This document shows positions 45,671 to 56,528 of a DNA stretch of 63,307 bases, one piece after another. Positions within the stretch are counted from its first letter, which is position 1. Each line of letters begins with the position of its first letter. The translations under genes were made by a program, and so were the position numbers. The notes under the pieces were generated by a model. That model was not told the DNA's origin, did no database searches, and saw only the letters and a program-made list of their open reading frames with translations. Origin of the DNA: Fragilaria crotonensis (taxonomy: Eukaryota > Bacillariophyta > Fragilariophyceae > Fragilariales > Fragilariaceae); NCBI GenBank assembly GCA_022925895.1, contig JAKSYS010000347.1, forward strand, positions 1 to 63,307, in the 5' to 3' direction.

Positions 45671-46621
45671 ATGACAAGTGACAAACGAGGATTCACGTTC
45701 GATTTTGCGCTGGACGTTGGTGCCATCCCGGTACCGGCGGTCGGAACAAACCTGCTCAGCATTGCCCGGGATGAAAGAGGACGGAGTGACTTTGAGTTTT
45801 TGAAGGACATTTCAGCGTTGATGAAGGAAGTGTCATCGCAGACTCTTGATTCAACGATTGCCGTCCAGCTGTCTGATGTCCAGTCGTTGGTGAAGGTGCT
45901 AAACCCAGCGACAAGCGACGAAATGATAGTCGACGAAATAGAGAGAGAAGGAACTGATATCATTCCTGGTAGGTACGAAGGAGGTCTCAAGATTTGGGAG
46001 TGTAGTTTAGATCTTGCCGATACATCTGGAGCCAGAGAGATTGTATGAAAGTAGGCTACGCACTAGAGATTGGTTGTGGGCATGGATTGCCAGGATGTTT
46101 ATTACTTCGACTTGGTATTCAAAGTGGTTCACCTACCAAGGTATTGTTTGCCGATTTGAATGATTTTGTCCTTACGGGTGTTACCATACCCAACGTTATC
46201 TTGAACACAAAGGCTTTCCGCTGGACCACGTTGCAAACTCAGTCGTGTTGGGTGCCGGCGACTGGCTGGAAATGTCACGGCGCCTCGCACAAGGTAACCA
46301 TGAGATCCCGCAGCTTCCTAGCGGTGGTCGCTTTCATCTGGTACTTGCAGCAGAAACAACGTACACGACTGAATCATCGGAGGATACTGCCACTCTGCTT
46401 GCTAAGCATGTAGCGATAGATGGCATGGCCTCGTCGCAACCAAACGCTACTACTTTGGTTGCGGTGGAGGATCAGATGCGTTGAGAGATTCTTTATCCGC
46501 CCAGCAAGTGATAATCGAAGGAAGATCATACATACTTCAAGCGAGTACAGTAGAGGTGTTCGATTGTGGATCTGGTAATATTCGGGAGCTTCTAAAAGTG
46601 GTACTTCAAGTGGTGCCTTAG
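45671..46621 (+). CDS. METTL18: METTL18/HPM1-type protein-histidine methyltransferase
   Basis: The family methylates a histidine on ribosomal protein uL3. The N-terminal part ends with the family hallmark DIIPGRYEGGLKIWECSLDL (about 45955-46015), followed by motif I ALEIGCGHGLPGCLLLRLG (46063-46110). Motif II-like VLFADLNDFVLTGVTIPNVI is next, then VLGAGDWLEMSRRL and FHLVLAAETTYTTESSEDTA (the motif IV region, E-T-T-Y). The end is GLVATKRYYFGCGGGSDALR plus a C-terminal beta strand to the stop at 46619. The frame shifts three times, each by one missing base: near 46040, in a TTT run near 46215 and near 46425. The family call is firm from motif order. No targeting signal is seen; cytosol or nucleus is expected. 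Confidence 0.85.
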
Positions 46622-46859
46622 TTCTCACAAATCCTCTCTGACGATGCTGTGTGACTGTGTGACTGATGAACGAACCTGGGCATCCAAAATACCTGGGTAC
46701 AATACTAGGACTAGTTATATACAAGTACAAGTACCTGGTAACATGAATGCTGCCAGGTACAGTACCTTCCAGGGTCGCAAATTTCGGTAGACTACCCGGT
46801 ATGCGTATTCGTTGTGAAATGTGAAGAGATCTCTGGATTGAGCATCACTCCCTTCGCCC

Positions 46860-47151
46860 TTACATGGTCTGGTATGAGAGCACGGTACTGTGCCTCCAGC
46901 GCTACTAAACCAGGATCACGACAGTAGCCCAATTACATGGACGCAACGGTCGGGACTATCGGCTATTTGCATGAATACAATTCGTACCGGATAAGGAGAC
47001 AACCGGAGTCACGGTTGAACGGAACCCAAACGTGAAATCGCCGATCTAAGCTGGAGTGGGAAACTTTGCACACATCGATCCATCAACTTGAATCGATTGT
47101 GCCCTTTCCAACCCAGCTTCTAAGTCAATAGCGTACTAATCGTTTAAATTT
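46860..47151 (+). repeat. Split direct repeat A1
   Basis: 292 bp from TTACATGGTCTGG to CGTTTAAATTT. Matches A2 except for one 3-bp gap. Confidence 0.95.
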
Positions 47152-47156
47152 ATTCA

Positions 47157-49267
47157 ATGGCTCCCATTGTCAGCTTCGCAGGGGATAACCCTGCACCTAC
47201 CAAGTGGACGGACTTTTACGCCCGAAATCGGACCGATAGGGGCCCGTTCCAGACTCTTTTCGAAACGAACTTTGCAGCAATGGCAAGGAGGACAGAAAGC
47301 CACCTCAGCAACGTCACCAAACTAACCGAGACTATCACAGGGAGTGACTACGGAAATATGCTGATGGTCCCCGGAGGAGAGGAACAATGCAGATCCTCCA
47401 CCATGGCTTTGCATGCAACACGGAGGACGGGTTCGTACTCGCGTTCGCGCACGGAAACCTCGGGGACACCACCTCGTTCAAGACGGTCAATCGAGACGAC
47501 ATGGTCGCACCAGCAGCATTGGAACCCGTGGAGCTGGGAGATGATGGTCCAGCCCGAGCGTGGAGAGTCCCGCGACTGGATAACATGATGGCCGCCGAAT
47601 CACCAGAAGAATTTACGAACCTCGAGGCCGCCGACAACACAATATTGACGCGAATCCCTAACCACTGCCTAATCACAGCCAGCACTTTCGAAGAAGTCGG
47701 AGGAGCAAAAGTGGTGTCGGCCAAGGATCTGGCGTTCAAAATCATAGAAGCCTTCAGGCCGCGGCGGCAGACGACGATGAGATCAGTATTGAACGCGAAG
47801 CCGAAGCGGAGGGCCTGGAGGACACATTGGCATTCTTGTGGGCGTCCGAACAAGGGATCCTGGCGGAGGTCCGATTGGAAGACGTTCCGAGAACACCATG
47901 ATGAACCATCTGATCAGGGGAGTTAGGGGAGAATCATAACTGGAACAACAAACCCTCCGAGGGCGAAACCCAAGACCCGACAACGCCTGGGGAGGGTAGT
48001 GCCAGCATGCAGATGATGGCGGCGTCATCCCAGAGCATGGTTGCCCTTCTCAGTCGGTTCCACGAGGGAACGGAAGAAGACCGCAGAAAGAAGGAATCCG
48101 AGAAATCCATCCTCAAGACGATGGGACCGACGCAGAGAGGTTTGTTCACATCACTCTGCACCCGGCGGATGAACGTCGAGCCAGCTATGACAGAGTTCAT
48201 GCGGAACCTCACCACGAGCACAACGCCCCAAAAGGCACTCAACCTGATCCAGTCAGAGACGCGGGACTGGGAAGGGACTTTCTCAGTAGGAGGATTTCAC
48301 CGAATGCTCTCGAACGGATTCCTATCGCAGGACCCCAATCGCGCAAACCCCGGCGGGTTCACCATCTTCATGTTTCACCCCAAAACGGTGGATCTCGGCA
48401 CAAAAGGAGGGAAAGGTGGAAACGAACTTCTCCGAGAGTACCTTGGAATGGAGGTCGACGAAGCAACCCTGGAATTCTACATGAGGCAAGGGTTCTATAC
48501 CCCAAACACTCCGCATGACCTTCGAGTACAACTCCAAACGGCGCACGACACGCTCGAACTCCTAACGTGCGATGGGACCATTGCGGAAAGGGACTCGCCT
48601 ACGTGCTGGATGCGAGCCGCTGGGCGCGGATGACAACCATCCTGAACGACCGTTTCAAGTCAGAAAAAGATTTCGGAGCAAAGTTCTGCTACTCACTGGA
48701 CCGGAACCTTCAGACCTTCTTCAACAAGGTCACACGTTGGGACGACATCGCCGCCGACGGTCAATCCCGGTACCTTGTTAACAAAGCCGAGGAACTAATT
48801 GAGCGCCTCGAAGACGGTCAAGGTCTCAATGTCGTCCTCCCCGCAGCGCTGAGTCACCCAACGCCATCAGCCGACAAACCAAACGAGTCGCGGTGGGGAT
48901 CGGAACGCCAGAGAAAGTGACAAAGAAGAAGAAAACGGCGACGGCGACCGCCAACCACACCGAATCTTCGAACTCGTCCGTCAACCACCCTAACAAGGAG
49001 CCCGTGACAGACTGGACCCTGCCCTCTGGAGTGGACTTTCGACCTGTTCGGCACCAAAATGCCAGGCCTCAAAGGGTGGCCAGTACCCTGGACACCCGAA
49101 TCCCCAAGCGACTCAACAAAGCCCAGAGGGCTCCCATGTGCGTGCGCTTCCAGTCGACGGGCGTATGCCAACAAGGCTGCTCCCTCGCCCACATCACATC
49201 CAGCGCCATGTCCGAGACCGCTCGAGCGACGGCCACCGCTCGTTTTAAGGCCGTGTACGGCGCCTGA
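47157..49267 (+). CDS. Gag of the Ngaro-type element (frame-broken)
   Basis: The ATG lies 5 bp after A1. Segments: 47157-47385 (APTKWTDFYARNRTDRGPFQ); 47387-47790 (DGFVLAFAHGNLGDTTSFKT); 47761-47900 (SIEREAEAEGLEDTLAFLWA); 48007-48600 (EKSILKTMGPTQRGLFTSLC, EPAMTEFMRNLTTS, NPGGFTIFMFHPKTV); 48567-48900 (GLAYVLDASRWARMTTILND, FCYSLDRNLQTFFNKV); and 48893-49267. The last segment ends with a CCCH finger MCVRFQSTGVCQQGCSLAHI (C-x8-C-x3-C-x3-H), probably for RNA binding. The blocks resemble gag proteins I recall from diatom YR elements. Frame changes follow the one-missing-base pattern. A short stop-rich patch lies near 47900-47935. Confidence 0.75.
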
Positions 49268-50076
49268 AGGCGTCGGCCATCGGCGTCCGCCCCCTTCACG
49301 ACTGATGGCCCCACCTTCTCACGCCGACCACCCTCGCCGCCCACCCCCACCCCCCGCTCCCTCAGGACAGATCATTCAATGGCTCGAAGGGAACAAGGGA
49401 TGGGGGAAGGAAAACGAGAACGAGGAATGAAGGGAGGGGGACGACACGGCCCAGATCCCAGTACGGAATCCGCCAGGAAACAACAGGAAGGGAGGCGTCA
49501 CGACCCACACTCCAGTACGGAGGTGAGGGAACGTAAAGTTGGGAGGACTAGTATGGGAACTCCTACGACATGGGGAGGAGCGAACAGCCTGACAGATTCC
49601 GGTACGGAAACTATTATGACGTCGGGAACCGGACCAGCCAGTAAGGCAACGCTAAGTCCGGCAAGGGCCAGTACGGCCCTACGCGCTCCATCGACCACCC
49701 AGGGCCAGTACGGTCTCAACGACACCACGGAATCAGCAGGATTAGCCTCGACGAGCCGGGACTTGTCACACACGAGGCCAGGTCCGAGGAAAGTCGTGCC
49801 CGGGGGACACACCGACCCGGAAGGCCGGAACACAACACAAGAGGACCTCCCCCGACCGACCACGACTATGAACGTCGGTCGGGGGAACCTGAAGGCATAA
49901 CCGGAAACCGGGTGACAACAGCTGCTAGCGCCACCCTCCTGTGGGGGCGGGAGGGACCGCCACCAGGAGGACCCGACCTCGAGGGCAGGTTCAGAGCCGA
50001 CGCATTGGAGGCCCGCGCCTGACTGAGGTACGAAGCGTTACTGGAGTCAACCGACGCCACCGGGGGGGACCCGCGG
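49268..50076 (+). other. Low-complexity linker between gag and pol
   Basis: G-, R- and P-rich. CAGTACGG-type words recur (49459, 49512, 49670 and 49704), encoding Q/Y-G repeats in one frame (GQYG). Probably a disordered tail of gag or start of pol. No domain. Confidence 0.4.
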
Positions 50077-53000
50077 ATGTCGCGGGGTGAATCCCCCCAG
50101 CCGGTAGGGGGCAGTAGCCGGATCGAGAGGGTGAGCGCCGCGGAACTGGTAAGGTCCCTCCTGGGTGTGTCGGCACCCAGCACAGCACGACGGCCCAGCG
50201 CAAACGGCCTATACCCTGGAAAGCCAGGCAGTGGCAAACACCCCGGCGTGTGCCCCTCTCGAGGCGACGAACGTAATGCCAAACGACTCAAGGAGGCCAA
50301 CGAATCGGACCGGGAAACAATAGGTGAGTCCCCAAGTGATGTTCGCCAGCGCAGAGAAAGCCACCTCCCGGGGGATGCATCTCTGTTCTTCCCAACTCCA
50401 GTCGTGGGTCCCTGCGACGATTTCGAGCCACCGGACTGGTTCCTGGCGGCGATCAAGAAAATATGCGCTGATCCCTCGATAGCGCCAACGAAGCCCCCAG
50501 TCCGGTTCGAGCTCTCAGAAGAGGCTTCCGAACACAACGCAAGTGTGCTGAGAGCGCTGGACTTTGACTTGGGAAGGTTGATCCGGGACAACAGCTCCTC
50601 CACGCTTGGGTTCGGGTCGGAGTTCCGCCCGGTGGGACAGCTCCGGACCCTGATTGAAGGCACCCCACTTCCCTCGACTTGCGAGCCTCCTAAGCGAAGG
50701 GATGCACTACGTATTTGTCAGGGACTTAAGCTCCGAAGAAAAGAGAGAAGAGGTGGCAGCCATGCTTGCCCGGGGAAACCACAAGTCAGCGCAGCTGGAA
50801 CGGGAGCGAGTGAGAGAACTCCTAGCCAAGGACGTCGCCCACGGATTTACAATACCTCTGCCCATCTCGGTGGTCACGTTGATCCCAGGAGCAATGGTGC
50901 AACCGCTAGGGTTGGTCCAACAATGGTCTATCGACCACGACGGCGAGCGGAAGATCAAGTATAGGTTAACGCAGGACCTGAGCTTCTCCACCAATCGAAC
51001 CCGAGAGCCGACCTCGATCAACGCGCGGGTCAACATGTCGGCGTACGTGGAGATGGTGTACGGGTGGTGCTTCCCGCGGATAGTCCACTTCATTGTGTCC
51101 CTGCGGTCCCAGAACCCGACCTTGCTGATTCTTATCAGCAAGTACGATTACAGTGATGCGTATAGGCGAATAGCCCACAGCGCAGAGGCGGCGACCCAAA
51201 CCATCGCAATCAACGGAGAAACTGCCTTCCTTTCTCTTCGTCTCACCTTCGGTGGATCACCAAACCCACCAACCTGGTGCATGTTCTCGGAGTTGGTGAC
51301 CGACCTGGCGAACGAGATAGGGCAGTGCGATGACTGGAACCCTGACGAAGTCCGAGCCCAGCACAGCCACGGACGCCGGAACCCCGACGCCTATCGGCAG
51401 ACATCCCCATCGTACAAGCCCGGAGAATGGCAGTGAGCATCCCACCAACCAAGGCAGGAGGAAGGGTGGACGGATTCATTGACGACTTGATCAATGTATT
51501 CCTGACACCCCGAGAACTGCCGAAGACAACCCAACATTGTCCCTTGGCGATGCATTCTCACCAGTCGCCCACACGCGGGCGACACTGAGGAGCCTATCCC
51601 ACGCAGACCGATCCTCTCCATCCCAAAGCTCATAGCGGAGGGCCGGCCGGAGGAAATCCAGATAGTCCTAGGGTGGAGGATCAATACTGGCTTCTGGAGA
51701 TATCCTCCCGGACGACAAGTACCTCGCCTGGTCGGGAGACCTCAGGCGTCTTCGTGCGTCGAAGCAGTGCCCCGCGAAAGAGCTCGAGACCCTGGTAGGT
51801 AGGCTGAACCACACAGCTTACATCATACCGAACGCTCGCCACTTCATGAGCAGGATTCGAGCAGGACTCGAGTCAGGACCGAGGGGAAGGGCAGGGGCGG
51901 AGGAAAGTCGGGACCGAAGCCCTGTCAGACCTCCTGCTGTGGGAAGGGTTCTCACCCACGCCAACAAGGGCGTATCCATGAACCTCCTGACCACCCGGGA
52001 GCCGGACAAACTCTGCTGGTCCGATGCCTGTCCATACGGCCTCGGAGGTACAGCCTGTCTGGAAGGGCCTGGCGATTACGGATCCTGAGTTCGAGCCCAT
52101 CTTCGGGCACAAGGGAATCAACAACCTTCTCGAGTTCATCGGAATGGCCATAAACATCTGGCTTGCCTGTCTCGAATCGGAGGGAGGCGAGCATTGCATC
52201 TTGGCAATCGGCGACAACACATCAGCAATAGGATGGCTCCACTACTCATCCCGATTGGACACGAGAGGGGACGACCAGAGCGCCCACTTGCTAGTCGCGA
52301 GGAAGATAGCGACTCTGTTGATCAACTTTCGGTGCTGTCTGGCTTCACAGCATCTGAAAGGCGATCTCAACATTGTAGCCGACCTGCTCTCCTTCGCCGG
52401 GGAAGCCTTGAGGGGGAAGAGACATCCAATAGCCGCAGACATGCCAGCAAACGACGAGCTAACAATTGATTTCTTGCCTCGTACCCATCACAGGTACCGG
52501 CGAACTTGTCATCTCCCAACTGCCGGAAGAGATGCTATCCTGACTACGCAAGTGCTGCGAATCGCAGAGTCATCTTTGACGCAAGGCAAGAGGGCAGCAA
52601 CGAATCCTTCGACAGGACGTGGAGAAGGTGGAAAGGTTACTGCCATCACGTCGGGTACGATGCTGACCCCGGCCTCGCTCTGTTATCCGACAACGAAAGG
52701 AGTCTCTTCATCAGGGCCTTCCTCGACTTCTACCGACAAGCAACTTGGGACGCAGGGGCAGACCTACGGGCAATCGTCGCGAACCAGTGGTCGCAAGTAC
52801 TCTGCGCAAACCACAAGCAACCTGGCTACGGCGTTTCGGATCAATTTCGGGAGCAGCCCCTGCACCTCAAGGATCTCCGAACTTGCAACCCTTCGTCCGC
52901 CTGGCTGAAGGCCTGTGACAACGTCGACCCTCCAAAAAGGAAGCAAAGGCCGTGACCCTCAACTGTTACGAGCGATGTATGAGCAGGCGGGGGCAGGGAC

Positions 53001-53779
53001 GGAGTCCGGGAAGGACACCCGTGAGGCAGTCATTGCCGAGGTCGCGATCGCAGTTTATTTTTCGCAATGAGGGCATGCGAAAAGCGAAGACAGAAACACC
53101 AGGACGAACGAAGGCCGTCAGACTCGAGGAGTAATCTTCCGAGACGCGGCACACCGAGAGATACCCCACTCGTCAAACGAGCTCCGAGGAGCAAGGAGGG
53201 TAACAGTGACCTTCGAAAATCAGAAAATGGTCTCAAGATGGATAGGAGAACCCAGGAGCGAACAGGAGACAGCATCATGTGCCCTGTTCTGCGATTAGCC
53301 TCCCTTGTTCGGAGGATCCTGATAGAGTGCCGAATTCAGGACCGGACACGCTGATCAGTTCGGCACAGCAGATGACCGGCACTACGGCGGAAATCACAAG
53401 CGGCGAACTCCGATGGAGTCTGAGATCAACGTGTCTGAAAGGAGGAGGAGCCGGAACCTTCGGATACGGGCCTGGCGAGATAGGAACAAGGTCAATACGA
53501 TCGGGAGCCGCCATGGGATTGTTCTTGATGAACCACCCGGTGGCAAAGATCATGATATTGGGTCGATGGTCGTCGGATGCTTTCCTCGATTACATTCGAC
53601 CCCAAGTCCTGGAATGGACAAACCAGTTGAGCCGAGACATGATACACAATGACTCCTTCTTCGACGCAACGGACTCACGGAGGACAAGCTCGGGTGACCC
53701 TCGAACGAGATCAAAAGGGGGCACGGTGCTCGCGAACGGATCGAGAAAGAAAGCTCATCGGATGCACTTGCACCACTAA
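50077..53779 (+). CDS. Pol of the Ngaro-type element: RT, RNase H, tyrosine recombinase (frame-broken)
   Basis: Pre-RT helix NASVLRALDFDLGRLIRDNS (about 50540). RT: RLTQDLSFS (50970), motif A ILISKYDYSDAYRRI with the Asp (51135-51175), motif B FGGSPNPPTWCMFSE (51250), motif C GRVDGFIDDLINVF (51462-51500; FIDD in place of YxDD). RNase H: LCWSDACPYGLGG (52012-52050), LLEFIGMAINIWLA, AIGDNTSAIGW (52205-52238). YR: N-terminal ESFDRTWRRWKGYCHHVGYD (52600-52660) and SLFIRAFLDFYRQ. The catalytic end GTRSIRSGAAMGLFLMN then ILGRWSSDAFLDYI (53488-53605) carries Arg, Trp and Tyr in YR positions; the usual HxxR His reads Thr/Arg (TRSIR). Shifts lie near 50660, 51425, 51500, 52085, 52900 and 53280. It ends just before B1. 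Confidence 0.85.
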
Positions 53780-53822
53780 TGGAGGTTGACAGCTCTGAGC
53801 AAAAGAGATAGTTCAATGGCTG

Positions 53823-54030
53823 GACCATCCAACCTCCGGGGAGTTGGAGCTGGAGTTACTGCCGAGGGAACTCACCTCGGCCAAGCCAACGTCAGCATAC
53901 GACCAACTTATACTAGCCAGTACCAGTAAATTATTTGCCGTGCCCGACACTACGGAAGTACTTGGGCAACCCAAACGGGAACAAGAGAGAAGACAGACTG
54001 GTTTCGAAGTGGCGCAGCGAACAACTTCGT
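53823..54030 (+). repeat. Split direct repeat B1
   Basis: 208 bp, GACCATCCAACCTCC to CAACTTCGT; joins A2 directly. An apparent 67-codon frame in it is repeated in B2 and is not treated as a gene. Confidence 0.95.
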
Positions 54031-54324
54031 TACATGGTCTGGTATGAGAGCACGGTACTGTGCCTCCAGCGCTACTAAACCAGGATCACGACAGTAGCCC
54101 AATTACATGGACGCAACGGTCGGGACTATCGGCTATTTGCATGAATACAATTCGTACCGGATAAGGAGACAACCGGAGTCACGCCGGTTGAACGGAACCC
54201 AAACGTGAAATCGCCGATCTAAGCTGGAGTGGGAAACTTTGCACACATCGATCCATCAACTTGAATCGATTGTGCCCTTTCCAACCCAGCTTCTAAGTCA
54301 ATAGCGTACTAATCGTTTAAATTT
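54030..54324 (+). repeat. Split direct repeat A2
   Basis: 295 bp, same as A1 plus a 3-bp insertion. The single T at 54030 is shared with the end of B1. Confidence 0.95.
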
Positions 54325-54341
54325 CCCCAAGCCCACCCCTT

Positions 54342-54549
54342 GACCATCCAACCTCCGGGGAGTTGGAGCTGGAGTTACTGCCGAGGGAACTCACCTCGGC
54401 CAAGCCAACGTCAGCATACGACCAACTTATACTAGCCAGTACCAGTAAATTATTTGCCGTGCCCGACACTACGGAAGTACTTGGGCAACCCAAACGGGAA
54501 CAAGAGAGAAGACAGACTGGTTTCGAAGTGGCGCAGCGAACAACTTCGT
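54342..54549 (+). repeat. Split direct repeat B2
   Basis: 208 bp, identical to B1 by eye; right end of the element. Separated from A2 by CCCCAAGCCCACCCCTT. Confidence 0.95.
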
Positions 54550-55546
54550 CTTGATATACGATTCCGCTGAATTACTGGGTACCTGGTACTTGTATGTTGT
54601 ATGTACCTGGCAGCTGGCAGTATGCATGCGTACTGGTACTACTATCATACGTGCTCACATAGCGCATAGTACAGTACTAGTAGCCTGTACCTGGTAGTAC
54701 TGGGGACAGCGGACTCAGTGACAGTATTCGTGTGATCGGTACGCGAGTACTGGCCGACGGTAGACTTAAGGTTAGTAGAACCTAGAAGTCTGCCGTCGGA
54801 CTTGACGGGAGAGGAAGCGAACGTGACGGATCGTCCAGCTTTGGGCGTAGGAGTCCTGAAGATGTGGACCATGATGGTAGATTTGTTGTTACAAATATGT
54901 AGAAGATGTAGAACTAAGTAGTAAAGGCCTTTACTGTTTTTGGCTTCAGGAAATTATAAGTTAAAATGTAGATGAAAATGAAAGTGATCCAATATTAGTT
55001 GAGTCTCACAAAAGTTATGTTGCTTTAATCCCACTTGTTGAGTGGTGTTTGAGTTATGAATCCCATAGTAAAGTTGTGTTGTCAATAAAATTGACAACAT
55101 AACAGATTTGAATACTTAGGGAAACTCAGGGCAACATGATTTAAATTCCTTGTGTGGTCGCGGGATCCAGAGTTCTGATTCGCAGAACTACTGGCACGAG
55201 TCACGGACAGACGAAGGAAAATAAAAGACTGTCTACCGTATTACCGTATGGTATTTAACCTTACAGTAATTACGAGTGACAGTGTGACAGAGTGACAGTA
55301 GATCTCTAACACTCAGGACTCCAGTACGTCGTACCTTGTACAGTACACGTATCCTGTGACTTCATACCGTAGTGCATTAGTACGTAATTCGAAGCGCCAG
55401 CAGCAGTCCGTGAATTCCTGATGCCAAATCTTGACGTCGTTTTTCAGGTGAGACGGGGAGATATCTGAGATCTGAGGGTGGCCTCATAAGTTGTCGTCCG
55501 TCATCATTGGCCATCATCGACGAAATCGGTCGAAATTAAACAAACC
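54550..55546. other. GTAC-rich spacer, no convincing gene
   Basis: At 54575-54720 dense GTAC words (TGGGTACCTGGTACTTGTA, AGTACAGTACTAGTAG). A 75-codon minus frame (54872-54645) has some protein-like text but no match and no splice partner. From 54890 to 55140 AT-rich, including AAAATTGACAACATAA near a TTGTCAATAAAATTGACAAC inverted pair (55080-55100). The region ends in the START-like gene's promoter. Confidence 0.4.
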
Positions 55547-56496
55547 ATGAACCGCGTCGCCTTTTTCTCCTTGCTGATCGCAACAATTGTGTTGTGTGTT
55601 TGTGGTCGAAAAGATCGCAATGTTCCACATGGCCATTTCGGGATCCTCAAGGCCCACGCACCTGGTCCTTTTGAAGTGGAACTACAAGCATCAGATGAAC
55701 AAGTTCTTAGCGCCGGAAAATCCGTCATGAAGCAAGTAATGCCTAAGCCGGGAGAAACGGATTCGGCTGGAGGAGTTTTCTGCGTTCAAGACATTGAAGC
55801 CCCAAGGGAAGCCGTTTGGAACCAAATATTGGGAATGGATGAGTATGAAAAGAAGGTTGCCAAGGTCCTAGAGTGCAAGAACTACGAAGTTAGGAAGAAT
55901 GAGAATGGAAGCATCACGATAAAGACACGCCAAAAGCTAGGGGTCTTGCCAGGATACTCAGTGAGTACTTCACGTCGCTTGCTATTGGGTTTATATCTCA
56001 TGCAAACTATTGCCAATCACTCATCGCGTATCACACCTCTTCTCGCAGTATGAGAACTACTACGATCACACCTATGAACCAGAAAAAGACTCTCTTACAT
56101 GGCGCCTTGATTACGAGAAGAAATCTGATTTCGATGACGTCGCTGGTCATTGGCATGTGGAAGATCACCCAACGAAACCGGTGAGTGCGAAATATGTGTG
56201 ATTTCCGCAGCGATAACGCCCCATGATGTTTCTTACGGTGCACACAGGGATGTACCAGAGTCTTCTACGCTTGTGATATTAAGCTAAGCAGTCCTGTCCC
56301 CGGTCCTGTCTTGAATTTCATTAGCAAGTCCGCCTTGAAACAAGCGACTGCCTGGGTTAAGAAGGAGAGCGAATTGGATCCTACTGCCACCATCCCTTCA
56401 GAGTATGCGGCTAGCGGCGCTGTTGCTAGCACACCGGAGCCTCAGCCTGCAGGACGTTTCGGTGGTTTCGCCAACAGAGTTAACAAACGCAGATAG
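55547..56496 (+). CDS. Secreted or plastid START/polyketide-cyclase-like protein, two introns
   Basis: Exons 55547-55960, 56049-56180 and 56248-56496, with GT-AG introns of 88 and 67 bp (GTGAGT..CGCAG; GTGAGT..CACAG), all in phase. Residues 1-20 form a signal peptide (MNRVAFFSLLIATIVLCVCG). A START-like fold is suggested by DIEAPREAVWNQILGMDEYE (the family's P...VW..L.D...), then QKLGVLPGYS | YENYYDHTYEPEKDSLTWRL, then AGHWHVEDHP and TRVFYACDIKLSSPVPGPVL with an amphipathic C-terminal helix (FISKSALKQATAWVKKE). The tail is Ala/Pro-rich and basic. Such domains bind lipids or other hydrophobic ligands; the ligand is unknown. No plastid F motif follows the signal, so the ER/secretory route or an outer plastid compartment is possible. 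Confidence 0.8.
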
Positions 56497-56528
56497 GTTG
56501 GCCTTAATCGTTTCATATAATAACGATT

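Larger units (their letters stand above)
46860..54549 (+). mobile_element. Ngaro/PAT-type tyrosine-recombinase retrotransposon with split direct repeats
   Basis: Repeat order A1 (46860-47151), gag, pol with RT, RNase H and tyrosine recombinase, B1 (53823-54030), A2 (54030-54324), a short linker, then B2 (54342-54549). This is the textbook split-direct-repeat structure of PAT/Ngaro elements, which integrate through a circular intermediate using a YR and make no target duplication. A1 and A2 differ only by a 3-bp insertion (CCG at 54184); B1 and B2 look identical, so the copy is young. The left end, the B1-A2 junction and the right end share a single T (CCCT-TACATGG, TCGT-TACATGG, TCGT-CTTGAT). 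TTCAATGGCT occurs at both ends of the interior (47152 and 53810). Confidence 0.92.

Noticed and set aside
53844-54554. Two identical 63-67-codon frames as a small gene pair
   Set aside because: They lie in B1 and B2, the direct repeats of the YR element.
54645-54872. 75-codon minus-strand frame as first exon of a host gene cut by the YR element
   Set aside because: Plausible text, but no splice donor leading to a continuation beyond the element could be identified.
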